64,000 nt of DNA from Heterorhizobium halophytocola (GTDB lineage: Bacteria > Pseudomonadota > Alphaproteobacteria > Rhizobiales > Rhizobiaceae). The DNA is taken from positions 1-64,000 of the forward strand of contig NZ_JAGGJU010000012.1 of assembly GCF_017873095.1 (NCBI RefSeq). Reading direction: 5' to 3'. Of the stretch, positions 7,789-16,200 are shown one piece after another (positions within the stretch are counted from its first letter, which is position 1; each line of letters opens with the position of its first letter). The notes below the pieces were generated by a model that was not told the origin of the DNA, made no database searches, and saw only the letters and a list, made by a program, of their open reading frames with translations. The position numbers and the translations under genes are program-made.

Positions 7789-9873
7789 ATGGACCAGATG
7801 TCGCTCGATTCGCTGCAGCCGGAATATCTCAATCACCTCAATGACGCGCAGGCGCAGGCGGTGCTGCACGGGGGCGGCAGGCCGGGGCGGCCGCTGCTGA
7901 TCATCGCGGGCGCCGGATCCGGCAAGACCAACACGCTGGCCCACAGGGTGGCGCATCTGCTGATCTCCGGTGCCGATCCCAGGCGGATCCTGCTTGCCAC
8001 CTTTTCCAGGCGTGCCGCGCGCGAACTGGTCGGCCGGGTAGAGCGTGTCGCGCGCCGGGTGATGGGCGACAAGGCGGCGATCCTGACCGAGGGGCTTTCG
8101 TGGACCGGCACCTTCCATTCGATCGGCGCCCGGCTGTTGCGCGACTATGCCGAACAGATCGGTCTTGCCCCGGAATTCGTCATCCATGACCGGGAGGACA
8201 GCGCCGACCTGCTGAACCTTGCCCGCAACGATCTCGACCTCTCCCGGCTCGACAAGCGCTTTCCGACCAAGGGCACCTGCCTTGCGATCTATTCGCGCGC
8301 GGTCAATGCGCAGGAAGAGCTCGATGTTGTGCTGGCGAAACACTTTCCCTGGTGCCTGGAATGGGAGGTCGAGCTGAAGGCGCTGTTTGCGGCTTATGTC
8401 GAGGCCAAGCAGGCGGCCAATATCCTCGATTACGACGACCTGCTGCTCTACTGGCAGGCCATGGTGGAGGATGGCGGGCTCGGCGCGGAGATCGGCGCGC
8501 GTTTCGACCATGTGCTGATCGACGAATACCAGGATACCAACCGGCTGCAATCGGCGATCCTGATGGGGATGAAGCCGACGGGCGAGGGGGTGGCCGTCGT
8601 CGGCGACGACGCCCAGTCGATCTACAGTTTTCGCGCGGCCGAGGTGCGCAATATCCTCGATTTCCCGAAGCTCTTCGATCCGCCGGCAAGGGTGGTGACG
8701 CTTGCGCGCAATTACCGCTCCACGGCGCCTGTGCTCGATGCGGCAAACCGCGTCATCGGCGCTGCCCGCGAACGCCATGCCAAGGAACTGTTCACCGAAC
8801 GCGAGGGCGGGGCAAAGCCGAAGCTCGTCACCGTGCTCGACGACAACGGCCAGGCCGACTATGTCGCGACGTCCGTGCTGGAAGCGCGCGAGGCCGGCGC
8901 CCGGCTGAAGGATCAGGCGGTGCTCTTCCGCGCCTCGCACCATTCCGGGGCGCTGGAGATCGAACTCACCCGCCGCGGCATTCCCTTCGTCAAGTTCGGC
9001 GGTCTGAAATTCCTCGATGCCGCGCATGTGAAGGATGTGCTCGCCGTGCTGCGGCTGGCGATCAATCCGCGTGACCGGATCGCCGGGTTTCGCGCCCTGC
9101 AGCTTCTGCCCGGTATCGGGCCGAAGGCGGCAGCCGCCGTGCTCGATGCGCTGGCGCTCTCGGAGGATCCTGTCGGAGAGCTGGAAGGTTTTCCCGTACC
9201 CCCAAGGGCACAGCAGGATTGGGCGGGCTTCGTGGCGATGATGGGCGAACTGAAGCGCGGCGACGCCGGCTGGCCGGTGCCGATCGAGCGGGTGCGCACA
9301 TGGTATCAGCCGCATCTGGAGCGGATTCACGAGGACTACGAGACGCGGGCCGCCGACATCCTGCAGCTGGAATCGATTGCCGGTGGCTTTCGCGGCATGT
9401 CGGAATTCCTGACCGAACTGGCGCTCGACCCGCCGGAGGTGACCAGCGACCAGGCCGGCCCGGCGTTGAAGGACGAGGATTATCTGATCCTGTCCACCAT
9501 TCATTCGGCCAAGGGACAGGAATGGACCCATGTCTTCCTGCTCAACTGCGTCGATGGCTGCATCCCGTCGGATCTGGCAGCCGGCGAGACGGACGAGATC
9601 GAGGAGGAGCGACGGCTCCTCTATGTGGCGATGACGCGGGCCAAGGACGGGCTGCACCTGATGGTGCCGCAACGCTTCTACGTGCACGGCCAGCACCGGC
9701 GCGGCGACCGGCATGTCTATGCCAACCGCACCCGGTTCATCTCGCCGCACATGCTGGACAAGTTCGACCGCACCAGCTTTCCGTTGGCCGACGCAGGCGG
9801 GCCGTCTGCCCGCCCAGGCGGCGCACGCCCGGTGGTCGACCTGAAGGCGAAGATGGCCGGGCGCTGGAAATAG
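7789..9873 (+). CDS. UvrD/PcrA-type superfamily 1 ATP-dependent DNA helicase
   Basis: This 694-residue protein has the SF1A helicase motifs in order: Walker A GAGSGKT at 41-47, motif Ia (LLATFSRRAARELVGRV), DEYQDTN Walker B near residue 245, GDDAQSIYSFRAA (motif III), a YRS motif (motif IV), STIHSAKGQEW (motif V) and LLYVAMTRAKDGL (motif VI). It is shorter at the C terminus than canonical UvrD, and the family is widespread in Rhizobiales beside a separate uvrD. It is expected to unwind DNA 3' to 5' in repair or replication restart. It is convergent with the next gene, with only 3 bases between the stops. Confidence 0.9.
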   Translation: MDQMSLDSLQPEYLNHLNDAQAQAVLHGGGRPGRPLLIIAGAGSGKTNTLAHRVAHLLISGADPRRILLATFSRRAARELVGRVERVARRVMGDKAAILTEGLSWTGTFHSIGARLLRDYAEQIGLAPEFVIHDREDSADLLNLARNDLDLSRLDKRFPTKGTCLAIYSRAVNAQEELDVVLAKHFPWCLEWEVELKALFAAYVEAKQAANILDYDDLLLYWQAMVEDGGLGAEIGARFDHVLIDEYQDTNRLQSAILMGMKPTGEGVAVVGDDAQSIYSFRAAEVRNILDFPKLFDPPARVVTLARNYRSTAPVLDAANRVIGAARERHAKELFTEREGGAKPKLVTVLDDNGQADYVATSVLEAREAGARLKDQAVLFRASHHSGALEIELTRRGIPFVKFGGLKFLDAAHVKDVLAVLRLAINPRDRIAGFRALQLLPGIGPKAAAAVLDALALSEDPVGELEGFPVPPRAQQDWAGFVAMMGELKRGDAGWPVPIERVRTWYQPHLERIHEDYETRAADILQLESIAGGFRGMSEFLTELALDPPEVTSDQAGPALKDEDYLILSTIHSAKGQEWTHVFLLNCVDGCIPSDLAAGETDEIEEERRLLYVAMTRAKDGLHLMVPQRFYVHGQHRRGDRHVYANRTRFISPHMLDKFDRTSFPLADAGGPSARPGGARPVVDLKAKMAGRWK

Positions 9874-9876
9874 GCG

Positions 9877-10995
9877 TCAGGCGAATTCGCGCGAGCGCGC
9901 CGGCTGCGGATCGTAGAAACGGCCGAAGCGGTTGGCGAGGAAGGCGTCAAGCGCGATCTCTTCCTGGCGGACGAAACCCTTCTGCGGCAGTGCGCCCGCG
10001 GCGAGCAGGTCCAGCGTGGCGCAGATGCCGCTGGCCGTGGTGATCTGGATGGCGCTCATCTTCTTTTCCGCGATCGTGCCGGCATAGACCTTGTTGGCAT
10101 AGGTCTCCTGCAGATAGCGGCCGTCCTTCCAGCCGCAGGCGGTGACGAAGATCACCACCACGTCCTGCAGCGTGGCGGGAAGCGCGTTTTCGAACAGGTC
10201 CTTCAGCACGTCGCGACGGTTCTTCAGGTTGAGGTCGTTCAGAAGCGCCTTCATGATCTGCTGGTGGCCGGGATAGCGGATGGTGCGGTAGTTCATCATG
10301 CGCACCTTGCCGTCCAAAGTGCGGGCCAGGGTGCCGAGACCACCCGAGGTATTGAACGCCTCGTAGGTGACGCCGTCGAGGGAGAATTCCTCGCGCTCCT
10401 CCATCGCCGGCACGGTGGTCAGACGGCCTTCGACGATCGCCTCGCAGGGCTCGATATACTCGTTGATCAGACCGTCGGTCGACCAGGTCAGATTGTAGTT
10501 CAGCGCATTGGACGGATATTGCGGCAGCGCGCCGACCCGCATGCGCAGGCTGTCGAGCGCGTCGAAATTCTTCGCAAGATCATGGGCGACGATCGAGATG
10601 AAGCCGGGTGCCAGTCCGCATTGCGGGATCAGCGCGCAATCCGCGCCTTCGGCCAGAGCCTCGACGGTCCTGGTGGTGGCGACATCCTCGGTGAGGTCGA
10701 GATAATGCGTGGCCGTCTCGGCGGCCGCGGCCGCGACGGCACCGGTCAGATGGAAGGGGGCAGCCGAGAGGACGGCGAAGCGGCCGGCGAGCAGTGCGGT
10801 CAGCGCCTTCTGATCCGTAATGTCGATCTCGGCGCCCTTGATCGCCGGGTGGCGGTCGAGCTTGCCAAGCTGTGTGGCGCTGCTGTCGGCCACCATGACG
10901 CGGTAGTCGCCGCTGTCTGCCAGCATCAGGGCGATGGCGCCGCCGATCTTGCCGGCGCCGATGACGACGATGTCTTTCTGCTGGTCGCTGCGCAT
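9877..10995 (-). CDS. Saccharopine dehydrogenase-family NAD(P)-dependent enzyme
   Basis: From the ATG at 10995, which has GAGGAA about 7 bases upstream, the product is 372 residues. The N-terminal Rossmann fold shows VVIGAGKIGGAIA, and the rest matches the saccharopine dehydrogenase-like fold, similar to L-lysine dehydrogenases. It is likely to act in amino-acid catabolism by oxidative deamination or a saccharopine-type reaction. A divergent Lrp/AsnC regulator at 11119 supports an amino-acid role. It is only distantly related to the carboxyspermidine dehydrogenase at 22730. Confidence 0.8.
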   Translation of the reverse strand: MRSDQQKDIVVIGAGKIGGAIALMLADSGDYRVMVADSSATQLGKLDRHPAIKGAEIDITDQKALTALLAGRFAVLSAAPFHLTGAVAAAAAETATHYLDLTEDVATTRTVEALAEGADCALIPQCGLAPGFISIVAHDLAKNFDALDSLRMRVGALPQYPSNALNYNLTWSTDGLINEYIEPCEAIVEGRLTTVPAMEEREEFSLDGVTYEAFNTSGGLGTLARTLDGKVRMMNYRTIRYPGHQQIMKALLNDLNLKNRRDVLKDLFENALPATLQDVVVIFVTACGWKDGRYLQETYANKVYAGTIAEKKMSAIQITTASGICATLDLLAAGALPQKGFVRQEEIALDAFLANRFGRFYDPQPARSREFA

Positions 10996-11118
10996 GGTCG
11001 GTTCCTCTGGTGGGGTTATCGTTGTGACCAGTCTGCGCTTAGCCAAGGTCGATTCCTAGTGACGCTCTGCGCGGTTTGCCGTATGTCTTTCAGCATATCG
11101 ACGAGAGAAATGTGCAGA

Positions 11119-11550
11119 ATGTCCATGACCGACGGCGACCGCAAGCTTATCGCGCTTCTGGGTGAGAATGCCCGCATGCCGGTGGCGGAACTGGCGCGCC
11201 GGCTCCATCTGTCTCGCACGACCGTGCAGGCGAGACTGGAAAAGCTGGAGCGGGAAGGCGTGATATCAGGCTATGCGGTGAAGCTGTCGGAGGCCTATCT
11301 GTCGGGGCTGGTGCGGGCACATCTGCTGATCACCATTGCGCCGAAGTCGCTCGCCGCCGTCACCGCCGAGCTTGCCGCCATCCGCGAGGTGACGACGCTG
11401 CATTCGGTAAGCGGCAGTTTCGACCTGATCGCCGTCATCGCGGCGCCGTCGATTGCCGAGCTCGACCGGCTGATCGATCTGATCGGCGAGCTCTCCGGCG
11501 TCGAGCGGACCCTGTCGTCGATCATCCTGTCGACGCGGATCTCGCGGTAA
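11119..11550 (+). CDS. Lrp/AsnC-family transcriptional regulator
   Basis: This 143-residue protein starts at the ATG at 11119; the open frame continues far upstream across the divergent gene and is not used there. Residues about 5-60 hold the helix-turn-helix (VAELARRLHLSRTTVQARLEKLE) and residues about 65-143 the RAM ligand-binding domain (SGSFDLIAVIAA). It is divergent from the saccharopine-dehydrogenase-like gene, which it probably regulates in response to an amino acid such as lysine. Confidence 0.9.
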   Translation: MSMTDGDRKLIALLGENARMPVAELARRLHLSRTTVQARLEKLEREGVISGYAVKLSEAYLSGLVRAHLLITIAPKSLAAVTAELAAIREVTTLHSVSGSFDLIAVIAAPSIAELDRLIDLIGELSGVERTLSSIILSTRISR

Positions 11551-11660
11551 CGGGGCCGGGGATCGCCCGCCTTCAGGAACCATGCCTGCAACAGGGCGTT
11601 GGCCATCAGCAGGCAGTGCCGCAATCGGTGGTGGTGCGGTTTCCAGAACCGGGACGAAAG

Positions 11661-12257
11661 ATGACATCGACGAACAGTCAGACGACAGCCGAACTTTGCA
11701 CCGTTCTCGACCGTGTGCAGGCGGCGGGCCATGACGACGGATCGGTGACGGTTGCCGACGTGCAGCATATCGCCGGCGATCGCGGCAGCGGGCCGCTGCT
11801 GCTGGTGCCGGGTCTGCTGGCGGTCTCGCCGCTGTCGGGTATTCCAAGCGTTCCGACGATCATCGGCGTGATCGTGCTGCTGGTCAGTGTTCAGATCGTG
11901 CTCGGGCGCCGTCATATCTGGCTGCCGCAGAAGATCCGCGATGCAGGGCTTTCGGCAAGGAAGGTCGACAAGGCGATTGCCTATCTGCGGCCGGTGGCGG
12001 GTCGGATCGATCGCTTCGCCACGCGGCGCTGGGCCTGGATGACGAGCCGGATCGCCGTCCGGCTGGCGAGCCTCGTCTGCGTCCTCATCGCGCTTGCCAT
12101 GCCGGTGATGGAGGTGATCCCGTTCTCCAGCTCGGTCGCGGGCCTGGTGATCACCGTCTTCGGCCTGGCATTGATGACCGGCGACGGGCTGATGCTGCTG
12201 TCGGTCTTCGTGCTTTTCGTCGCAGGCCTCGGCCTTGCGGTGCCGCTGATCTGGTGA
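11661..12257 (+). CDS. exoD: ExoD-family membrane protein
   Basis: The product is 198 residues from the ATG at 11661. After a soluble N-terminal stretch there are about four hydrophobic segments, with the ExoD pattern of a short loop containing [21 protein letters not shown] and RRHIWLPQ. ExoD was described in Sinorhizobium meliloti as needed for normal exopolysaccharide and alkaline tolerance; the biochemical role is still unclear. The gene is on the same strand as the Lrp regulator upstream, separated by 110 bases. Confidence 0.85.
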   Translation: MTSTNSQTTAELCTVLDRVQAAGHDDGSVTVADVQHIAGDRGSGPLLLVPGLLAVSPLSGIPSVPTIIGVIVLLVSVQIVLGRRHIWLPQKIRDAGLSARKVDKAIAYLRPVAGRIDRFATRRWAWMTSRIAVRLASLVCVLIALAMPVMEVIPFSSSVAGLVITVFGLALMTGDGLMLLSVFVLFVAGLGLAVPLIW

Positions 12258-12454
12258 TCGCAGGGGTGATGCGACCGCAGCGGGCGGTCCTGCAGGGACA
12301 TCGAATTGATGCGCGTTCTTCTCGCGCCATTTACCTTTCCCGTGGCCAAGAGCGGTATTCCGGCCTTCGCCGCTTTCCCTTTCGCGGCCATTGTTTTAGG
12401 ACTGATTTGGCACTATGTGCGGGAGAACGATACCCCAAGTGGAGACAAGTCCAG

Positions 12455-13039
12455 ATGAATGAAGACGAAGACGACAAGAGCAAGGAACTGCCGATCGGCA
12501 AGGAGACGGAAGCCAATCTTTTCAAGTCGCGATCGATCTTCATCTATGGCGGCATCACCATGGAACTGGCGCAGAAGGTCTGCACCCAGCTCGTGGCGCT
12601 GGCGGCAGCCTCCGACGACGACATCCGCGTCTATGTCTGCTCGCCGGGCGGCCATGTGGAAGCGGGCGACGCCATCCACGACATGATCAAGTTCATCAAG
12701 CCGAAGGTCTTCGTGATCGCCAGCGGCTGGGCAGCGTCCGCCGGTTCGCTGATCTATGTCTCGGTGCCGAAGGAACGCCGGCTTTGCCTGCCGAATACCC
12801 GCTTCCTGATGCACCAGCCCTCCGGCGGCACCCGCGGCATGGTCTCCGACATCGAGATCCAGGCCAAGGAAATCATCAAGATGAACAAGCGCCTGATCGC
12901 GATCTACGCCAAGGCCACCGGCCAGACGGAAGACAAGATCGCCAAGGACATCGACCGTGACTACTGGCTGTCTGCCCAGGAAGCCAAGGAATACGGTCTG
13001 GTCGGCAAGATCATCGAGTCCGAAGCCGAAGTCGGCTGA
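12455..13039 (+). CDS. ClpP-like serine protease subunit (paralogue)
   Basis: The ATG at 12455 (GGAGAC upstream) gives 194 residues, normal for ClpP. The catalytic serine is S95 in GWAASAG and the histidine H120 in MHQPSGG; the aspartate is probably in the DIDRDYW segment. The N-terminal stretch is unusually acidic (NEDEDD). No ClpX or ClpA and no trigger factor lie beside it, so it is a secondary ClpP rather than the main clpPX locus. It is expected to form or join a tetradecameric cytosolic protease. A strong terminator follows. Confidence 0.88.
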   Translation: MNEDEDDKSKELPIGKETEANLFKSRSIFIYGGITMELAQKVCTQLVALAAASDDDIRVYVCSPGGHVEAGDAIHDMIKFIKPKVFVIASGWAASAGSLIYVSVPKERRLCLPNTRFLMHQPSGGTRGMVSDIEIQAKEIIKMNKRLIAIYAKATGQTEDKIAKDIDRDYWLSAQEAKEYGLVGKIIESEAEVG

Positions 13040-13064
13040 TCCGACGATCCGTTTCGTTTTTCAA

Positions 13065-13098
13065 GGAAGCCCCGCCTTTTGCCGAAGGCGGGGCTTCC
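13065..13098. terminator. Terminator hairpin after the ClpP-like gene
   Basis: Perfect 14-base arms GGAAGCCCCGCCTT (13065-13078) and its complement (13085-13098) enclose a 6-base loop, 26 bases after the stop codon. The flanking T-richness (TGTCTTT) is modest. Confidence 0.8.
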
Positions 13099-13214
13099 TG
13101 TCTTTCAGGGCCATTCCACCTTTGGCTGCAAGCCATGCCAGCCTTACCGGTTTGTAACTGGTGATCCGTCTTTTCGCCCGCTTAGATGGCCGGTGATGTG
13201 ACAGGAGACAGATC

Positions 13215-13832
13215 ATGGACGCAAGGATCAGGGCGGTGCTCGACGAATATCACCAGCGCATGGAGGCCGAGCGGCAGACAGGCCGGGTCGAGGCGCCGGG
13301 CGGCCGGGACGGGGGCCACGACATGCGCATGCGCGCCGTCGGACCGCAGACCGGCCAGCTGATCAACATCCTGGCCAAAAGCCTTTCCAAACCCGTCATT
13401 CTGGAGATCGGCACCTCCTTCGGCTATTCCGGCGTCTGGCTGGCGGAAGCCGCGCGTGCCACCGGCGGGCGGCTGATCACCATGGAACTGCATGCCTACA
13501 AGAGCGATTTCGCCCGCGACATGCTCGACAAGGCAGGGCTTTCCGAACATGTCGAATTTCTGGTGGACGATGCCGAACAGCTGATCGGGGCCATGGCCGG
13601 CAAGGCCGACTTCGTCCTGCTCGATCTGTGGAAGGACCTCTATGTTCCCTGCCTGAAAGCCTTTCTGCCCAAGCTGGCAGCCGGTGCCATCGTGGTGGCC
13701 GACAACATGATCCGGCCCGGCGACGGTGATGTGCTCGCCTATCAGCGCGCCGTTCGCGCCATTCCGGGCATGACGAGCGTGATGCTGCCGGTCGGGCAGG
13801 GCCTTGAAATCAGCCGCTACCAGCCGGCCTGA
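13215..13832 (+). CDS. Class I SAM-dependent O-methyltransferase
   Basis: This 205-residue protein resembles the caffeoyl-CoA/catechol O-methyltransferase family: motif I VILEIGTSFGYSGVWLAEA, the acidic LITMEL strand that binds the ribose of SAM, and FVLLDLWKDLY followed by GAIVVADNM, the metal and catalytic region. It is expected to methylate a small hydroxylated compound. A GACAGGAGACAG site upstream fits the start. It stands alone between the ClpP-like gene and the SulP leader. Confidence 0.82.
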   Translation: MDARIRAVLDEYHQRMEAERQTGRVEAPGGRDGGHDMRMRAVGPQTGQLINILAKSLSKPVILEIGTSFGYSGVWLAEAARATGGRLITMELHAYKSDFARDMLDKAGLSEHVEFLVDDAEQLIGAMAGKADFVLLDLWKDLYVPCLKAFLPKLAAGAIVVADNMIRPGDGDVLAYQRAVRAIPGMTSVMLPVGQGLEISRYQPA

Positions 13833-13953
13833 CCGCGGCACGGCAGGGTCTGCAGCGCCGGGCGCCCCGTCACTTTTTTGCCGCCTTTCGCCGCGTTGCA
13901 GCATTTGACCGTTGTCAGGCAGGCGTCTCCTGACATATAAGCACAGTCACTCA

Positions 13954-14081
13954 CCACGGACCCGGTGCAATCCCGGGTGGCTCCTCTGGCCGCCGATCCG
14001 CCAGACAACGCATCAGCATCAAACCTTTGAACGGCCGCAGTCTCGTGTGGCCCGGTGCACTACTTTTGCGAAGAAGACCCA
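13954..14081 (+). ncRNA. Structured 5' leader of the SulP gene (possible cis-regulatory RNA)
   Basis: The leader holds two clean hairpins: ACCCGG (13960-13965) with CCGGGT (13973-13978), and TCTGGC (13985-13990) with GCCAGA (14000-14005). The nine bases CCCGGTGCA occur twice, at 13961-13969 and at 14051-14059, the second copy only 22 bases before the start codon. The strand CCGGGT could therefore pair with either copy, giving two exclusive folds. A class of alphaproteobacterial leaders called sul1 has been reported upstream of sulfate transporter genes; I cannot confirm from memory that this is a member. Confidence 0.45.
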
Positions 14082-15563
14082 ATGAATCTAGCAACTTACA
14101 AACGCGAATGGTTTCAGAACATCCGCGGCGACGTGCTGTCCGGCATCGTCGTCGCCATGGCGCTCATCCCTGAGGCCATCGGCTTTTCCATCATCGCCGG
14201 CGTCGATCCGAAGGTGGCGCTGTTCGCCTCGTTCGCGATTGCCTGCACCTCGGCCTTTGTCGGCGGACGGCCCGCGATGATCTCGGCGGCGACCGCCGCC
14301 ACCGCCGTGCTGATGGGCTCGCTGGTGCGTGAGCACGGCGTCGAATACCTGTTTGCCGCAACCCTGTTGATGGGCGTCATCCAGATCATCGCCGGCATGC
14401 TGAAACTCGGCCGCGTCATGCGCTTCGTCTCGCGCTCGGTGATCACCGGCTTCGTCAATGCGCTGGCGATCCTGATCTTCATGGCGCAGCTGCCGGAACT
14501 GACCAATGTTCCCTATGCCACCTATGCCATGCTGGCCGGCGGTCTCGCGATCATCTATCTCTTCCCCTATCTCAACAAGTCCATCCCGTCGCCGCTGGTC
14601 GCCATTGTCGTCCTGACGCTGATCGCCTGGTTTACCGGCATGGACATCCGCACCGTCGGCGATCTCGGCGACCTGCCGGGCAGCTTCCCGATCTTTGCCA
14701 TCCCGAATGTCCCGTTCAGCTTCGAGACGCTGCAGATCATCTTCCCGTATTCCGTCGGTCTTGCGGCCGTCGGCCTGCTGGAATCGCTGATGACGGCGCA
14801 GATCGTCGACGACATGACCGATACGGCGAGCTCCAAGAGCCAGGAATGCGTAGGCCAGGGCACGTCCAACATCGTCTCCGGCTTTCTTGGCGGCATGGGC
14901 GGCTGCGCGATGATCGGCCAGTCGGTGATCAACGTGACCTCCGGCGGCCGCGGCCGCCTGTCGACCTTCGTCGCCGGCGCCTTCCTGCTTGTGCTGATCG
15001 TCGTGCTCGACGACATCGTCCGGGTGATCCCGATGGCAGCGCTGGTCGCCGTCATGGTGATGGTGTCGATCGGCACCTTCTCCTGGCGCTCGATCCTGGA
15101 ACTGAAGACCAATCCGCGCACCTCGTCCTTCGTCATGCTGGCAACGGTCGTCGTCACCGTCGGCACGCATGACCTGTCGAAGGGCGTGCTGGTCGGCGTG
15201 CTGCTGTCCGGCGTGTTCTTCGCCTCCAAGGTGGCGCGTCTGTTCCATGTCCGCTCGAAGCTTTCGGACGACGGCAGCACGCGCACCTATCATGTCGACG
15301 GTGCCGTGTTCTTCGTTTCGTCGGAGACCTTCATCATGGCCTTTGATTTCACGGAGCCGCTGAAGAAGGTGGTGATCGATGTGCATGAGGCGCATTTCTG
15401 GGACATCACCGCGGTCGGTGCGCTCGACAAGGTGGTGCTGAAATATCGCCGCCACGATGTCGAGGTCGAGGTGATCGGTGCCAATGAGGCGTCGAGCCAT
15501 ATGCTCGACCGCTTCGCCGTGCACGACAAGGACGATGCCGAGGCGCTGGCTGCAGCGCATTGA
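14082..15563 (+). CDS. SulP-family anion transporter with STAS domain
   Basis: The product is 493 residues from the ATG at 14082. About 10-12 transmembrane segments fill residues 15-390, with the SulP signature near the start ([23 protein letters not shown]), and a C-terminal STAS domain follows (about 400-485, containing [21 protein letters not shown]). The family carries sulfate, bicarbonate or other anions across the inner membrane. The structured leader upstream suggests post-initiation control. No sulfur-assimilation genes are adjacent, so the substrate is open. Confidence 0.88.
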   Translation: MNLATYKREWFQNIRGDVLSGIVVAMALIPEAIGFSIIAGVDPKVALFASFAIACTSAFVGGRPAMISAATAATAVLMGSLVREHGVEYLFAATLLMGVIQIIAGMLKLGRVMRFVSRSVITGFVNALAILIFMAQLPELTNVPYATYAMLAGGLAIIYLFPYLNKSIPSPLVAIVVLTLIAWFTGMDIRTVGDLGDLPGSFPIFAIPNVPFSFETLQIIFPYSVGLAAVGLLESLMTAQIVDDMTDTASSKSQECVGQGTSNIVSGFLGGMGGCAMIGQSVINVTSGGRGRLSTFVAGAFLLVLIVVLDDIVRVIPMAALVAVMVMVSIGTFSWRSILELKTNPRTSSFVMLATVVVTVGTHDLSKGVLVGVLLSGVFFASKVARLFHVRSKLSDDGSTRTYHVDGAVFFVSSETFIMAFDFTEPLKKVVIDVHEAHFWDITAVGALDKVVLKYRRHDVEVEVIGANEASSHMLDRFAVHDKDDAEALAAAH

Positions 15564-15801
15564 GCTTCGATCCTTCGATTGACTGACGGATCCGCCGAAG
15601 CGATTCGGCGTTTCTTTCGTCTCTGCTGACAAACGCCAGTTCGTCAGGGAAGACGCGGAAAAGGATTGTCGGGACGCTGATCCCCCGGCAGCTCAGGATA
15701 GGCGTGAATGTCGGGTCGCAAGCCATCACATGCATACTTGACAGTGTGCTTACTTTTGGATTCGACGGGGTCGGGCTGGTTTTGAGAGAAGGATAAGACT
15801 T

Positions 15802-16038
15802 TTGAAAAAGACCCGTATTGCGCTGTGTGTAGCCTCCGCCATGCTGCTGGGCGCCTCTTCGTCCATGGCGGCGATCCCATCCACGGTCACTGATCTGTCG
15901 GCTGCCGCTCAGACGAGCGCGCCGGAGTTGACCCAGACCGCCTCGTTCGCTTTGGGCTGCCACGATCCGAACTATTCCTGGTGGGAATATAGCGGCATCG
16001 AAGCCCTGACCTGCCTCTATAGCGGCCAATGGGGCTGA
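15802..16038 (+). CDS. Small secreted protein with two cysteines, unknown function
   Basis: This 78-residue frame starts at a TTG at 15802 with GAGAAGGATAAG ahead of it. Residues 1-23 form a good signal peptide (KKTR, hydrophobic core, SSMAA). The mature part of about 55 residues ends in a Trp/Tyr-rich segment with two cysteines (GCHDPNYSWWEY ... TCLYSGQWG) that could form a disulfide. No family is recognised. A hairpin terminator follows at 16130. The coding status rests on the signal peptide, binding site and terminator. Confidence 0.5.
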   Translation: MKKTRIALCVASAMLLGASSSMAAIPSTVTDLSAAAQTSAPELTQTASFALGCHDPNYSWWEYSGIEALTCLYSGQWG

Positions 16039-16129
16039 TGCTCGCTGACACAGGTGAGCGGTGACGGCAAATGTCCATCGCTCGCCTTGACGCGGCCGAG
16101 ACACAGTCTCCATGACGTATCGACAATTT

Positions 16130-16157
16130 TGGCGGGAGCAGTCCCGCCACTTTCATT
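16130..16157 (+). terminator. Probable terminator after the small secreted protein gene
   Basis: An 8-base stem TGGCGGGA/TCCCGCCA with the 4-base loop GCAG (16130-16149) is followed by CTTTCATT. The T-run is imperfect. Confidence 0.5.
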
Positions 16158-16160
16158 CAT

Positions 16161-16200
16161 AGGCGGGTGTGGGGCACGCCCCACTGTTAGCCACCCGCCT
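16161..16200 (-). terminator. Nested hairpin covering the stop codon of the MocR gene
   Basis: Outer arms AGGCGGGTG (16161-16169) and CACCCGCCT (16192-16200) enclose an inner TGGGGC/GCCCCA hairpin (16170-16183). The TAA stop of the MocR gene (16187-16189) lies between the arms. It may act as a 3' stabiliser or terminator of the MocR mRNA; there is no clear T-run. Confidence 0.4.

Noticed and set aside
10264..11118. Extension of the Lrp gene 285 codons upstream
   Set aside because: It would cross the divergent saccharopine-dehydrogenase-like gene and adds nothing like an Lrp protein.
13954..14081. Calling the SulP leader a confirmed sul1 RNA
   Set aside because: The hairpins fit the location, but I cannot recall the consensus well enough to make the assignment.
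14088..15632. A 514-codon minus-strand frame rich in His and Asp
   Set aside because: It is antisense to the SulP gene, with no binding site and no recognisable fold.
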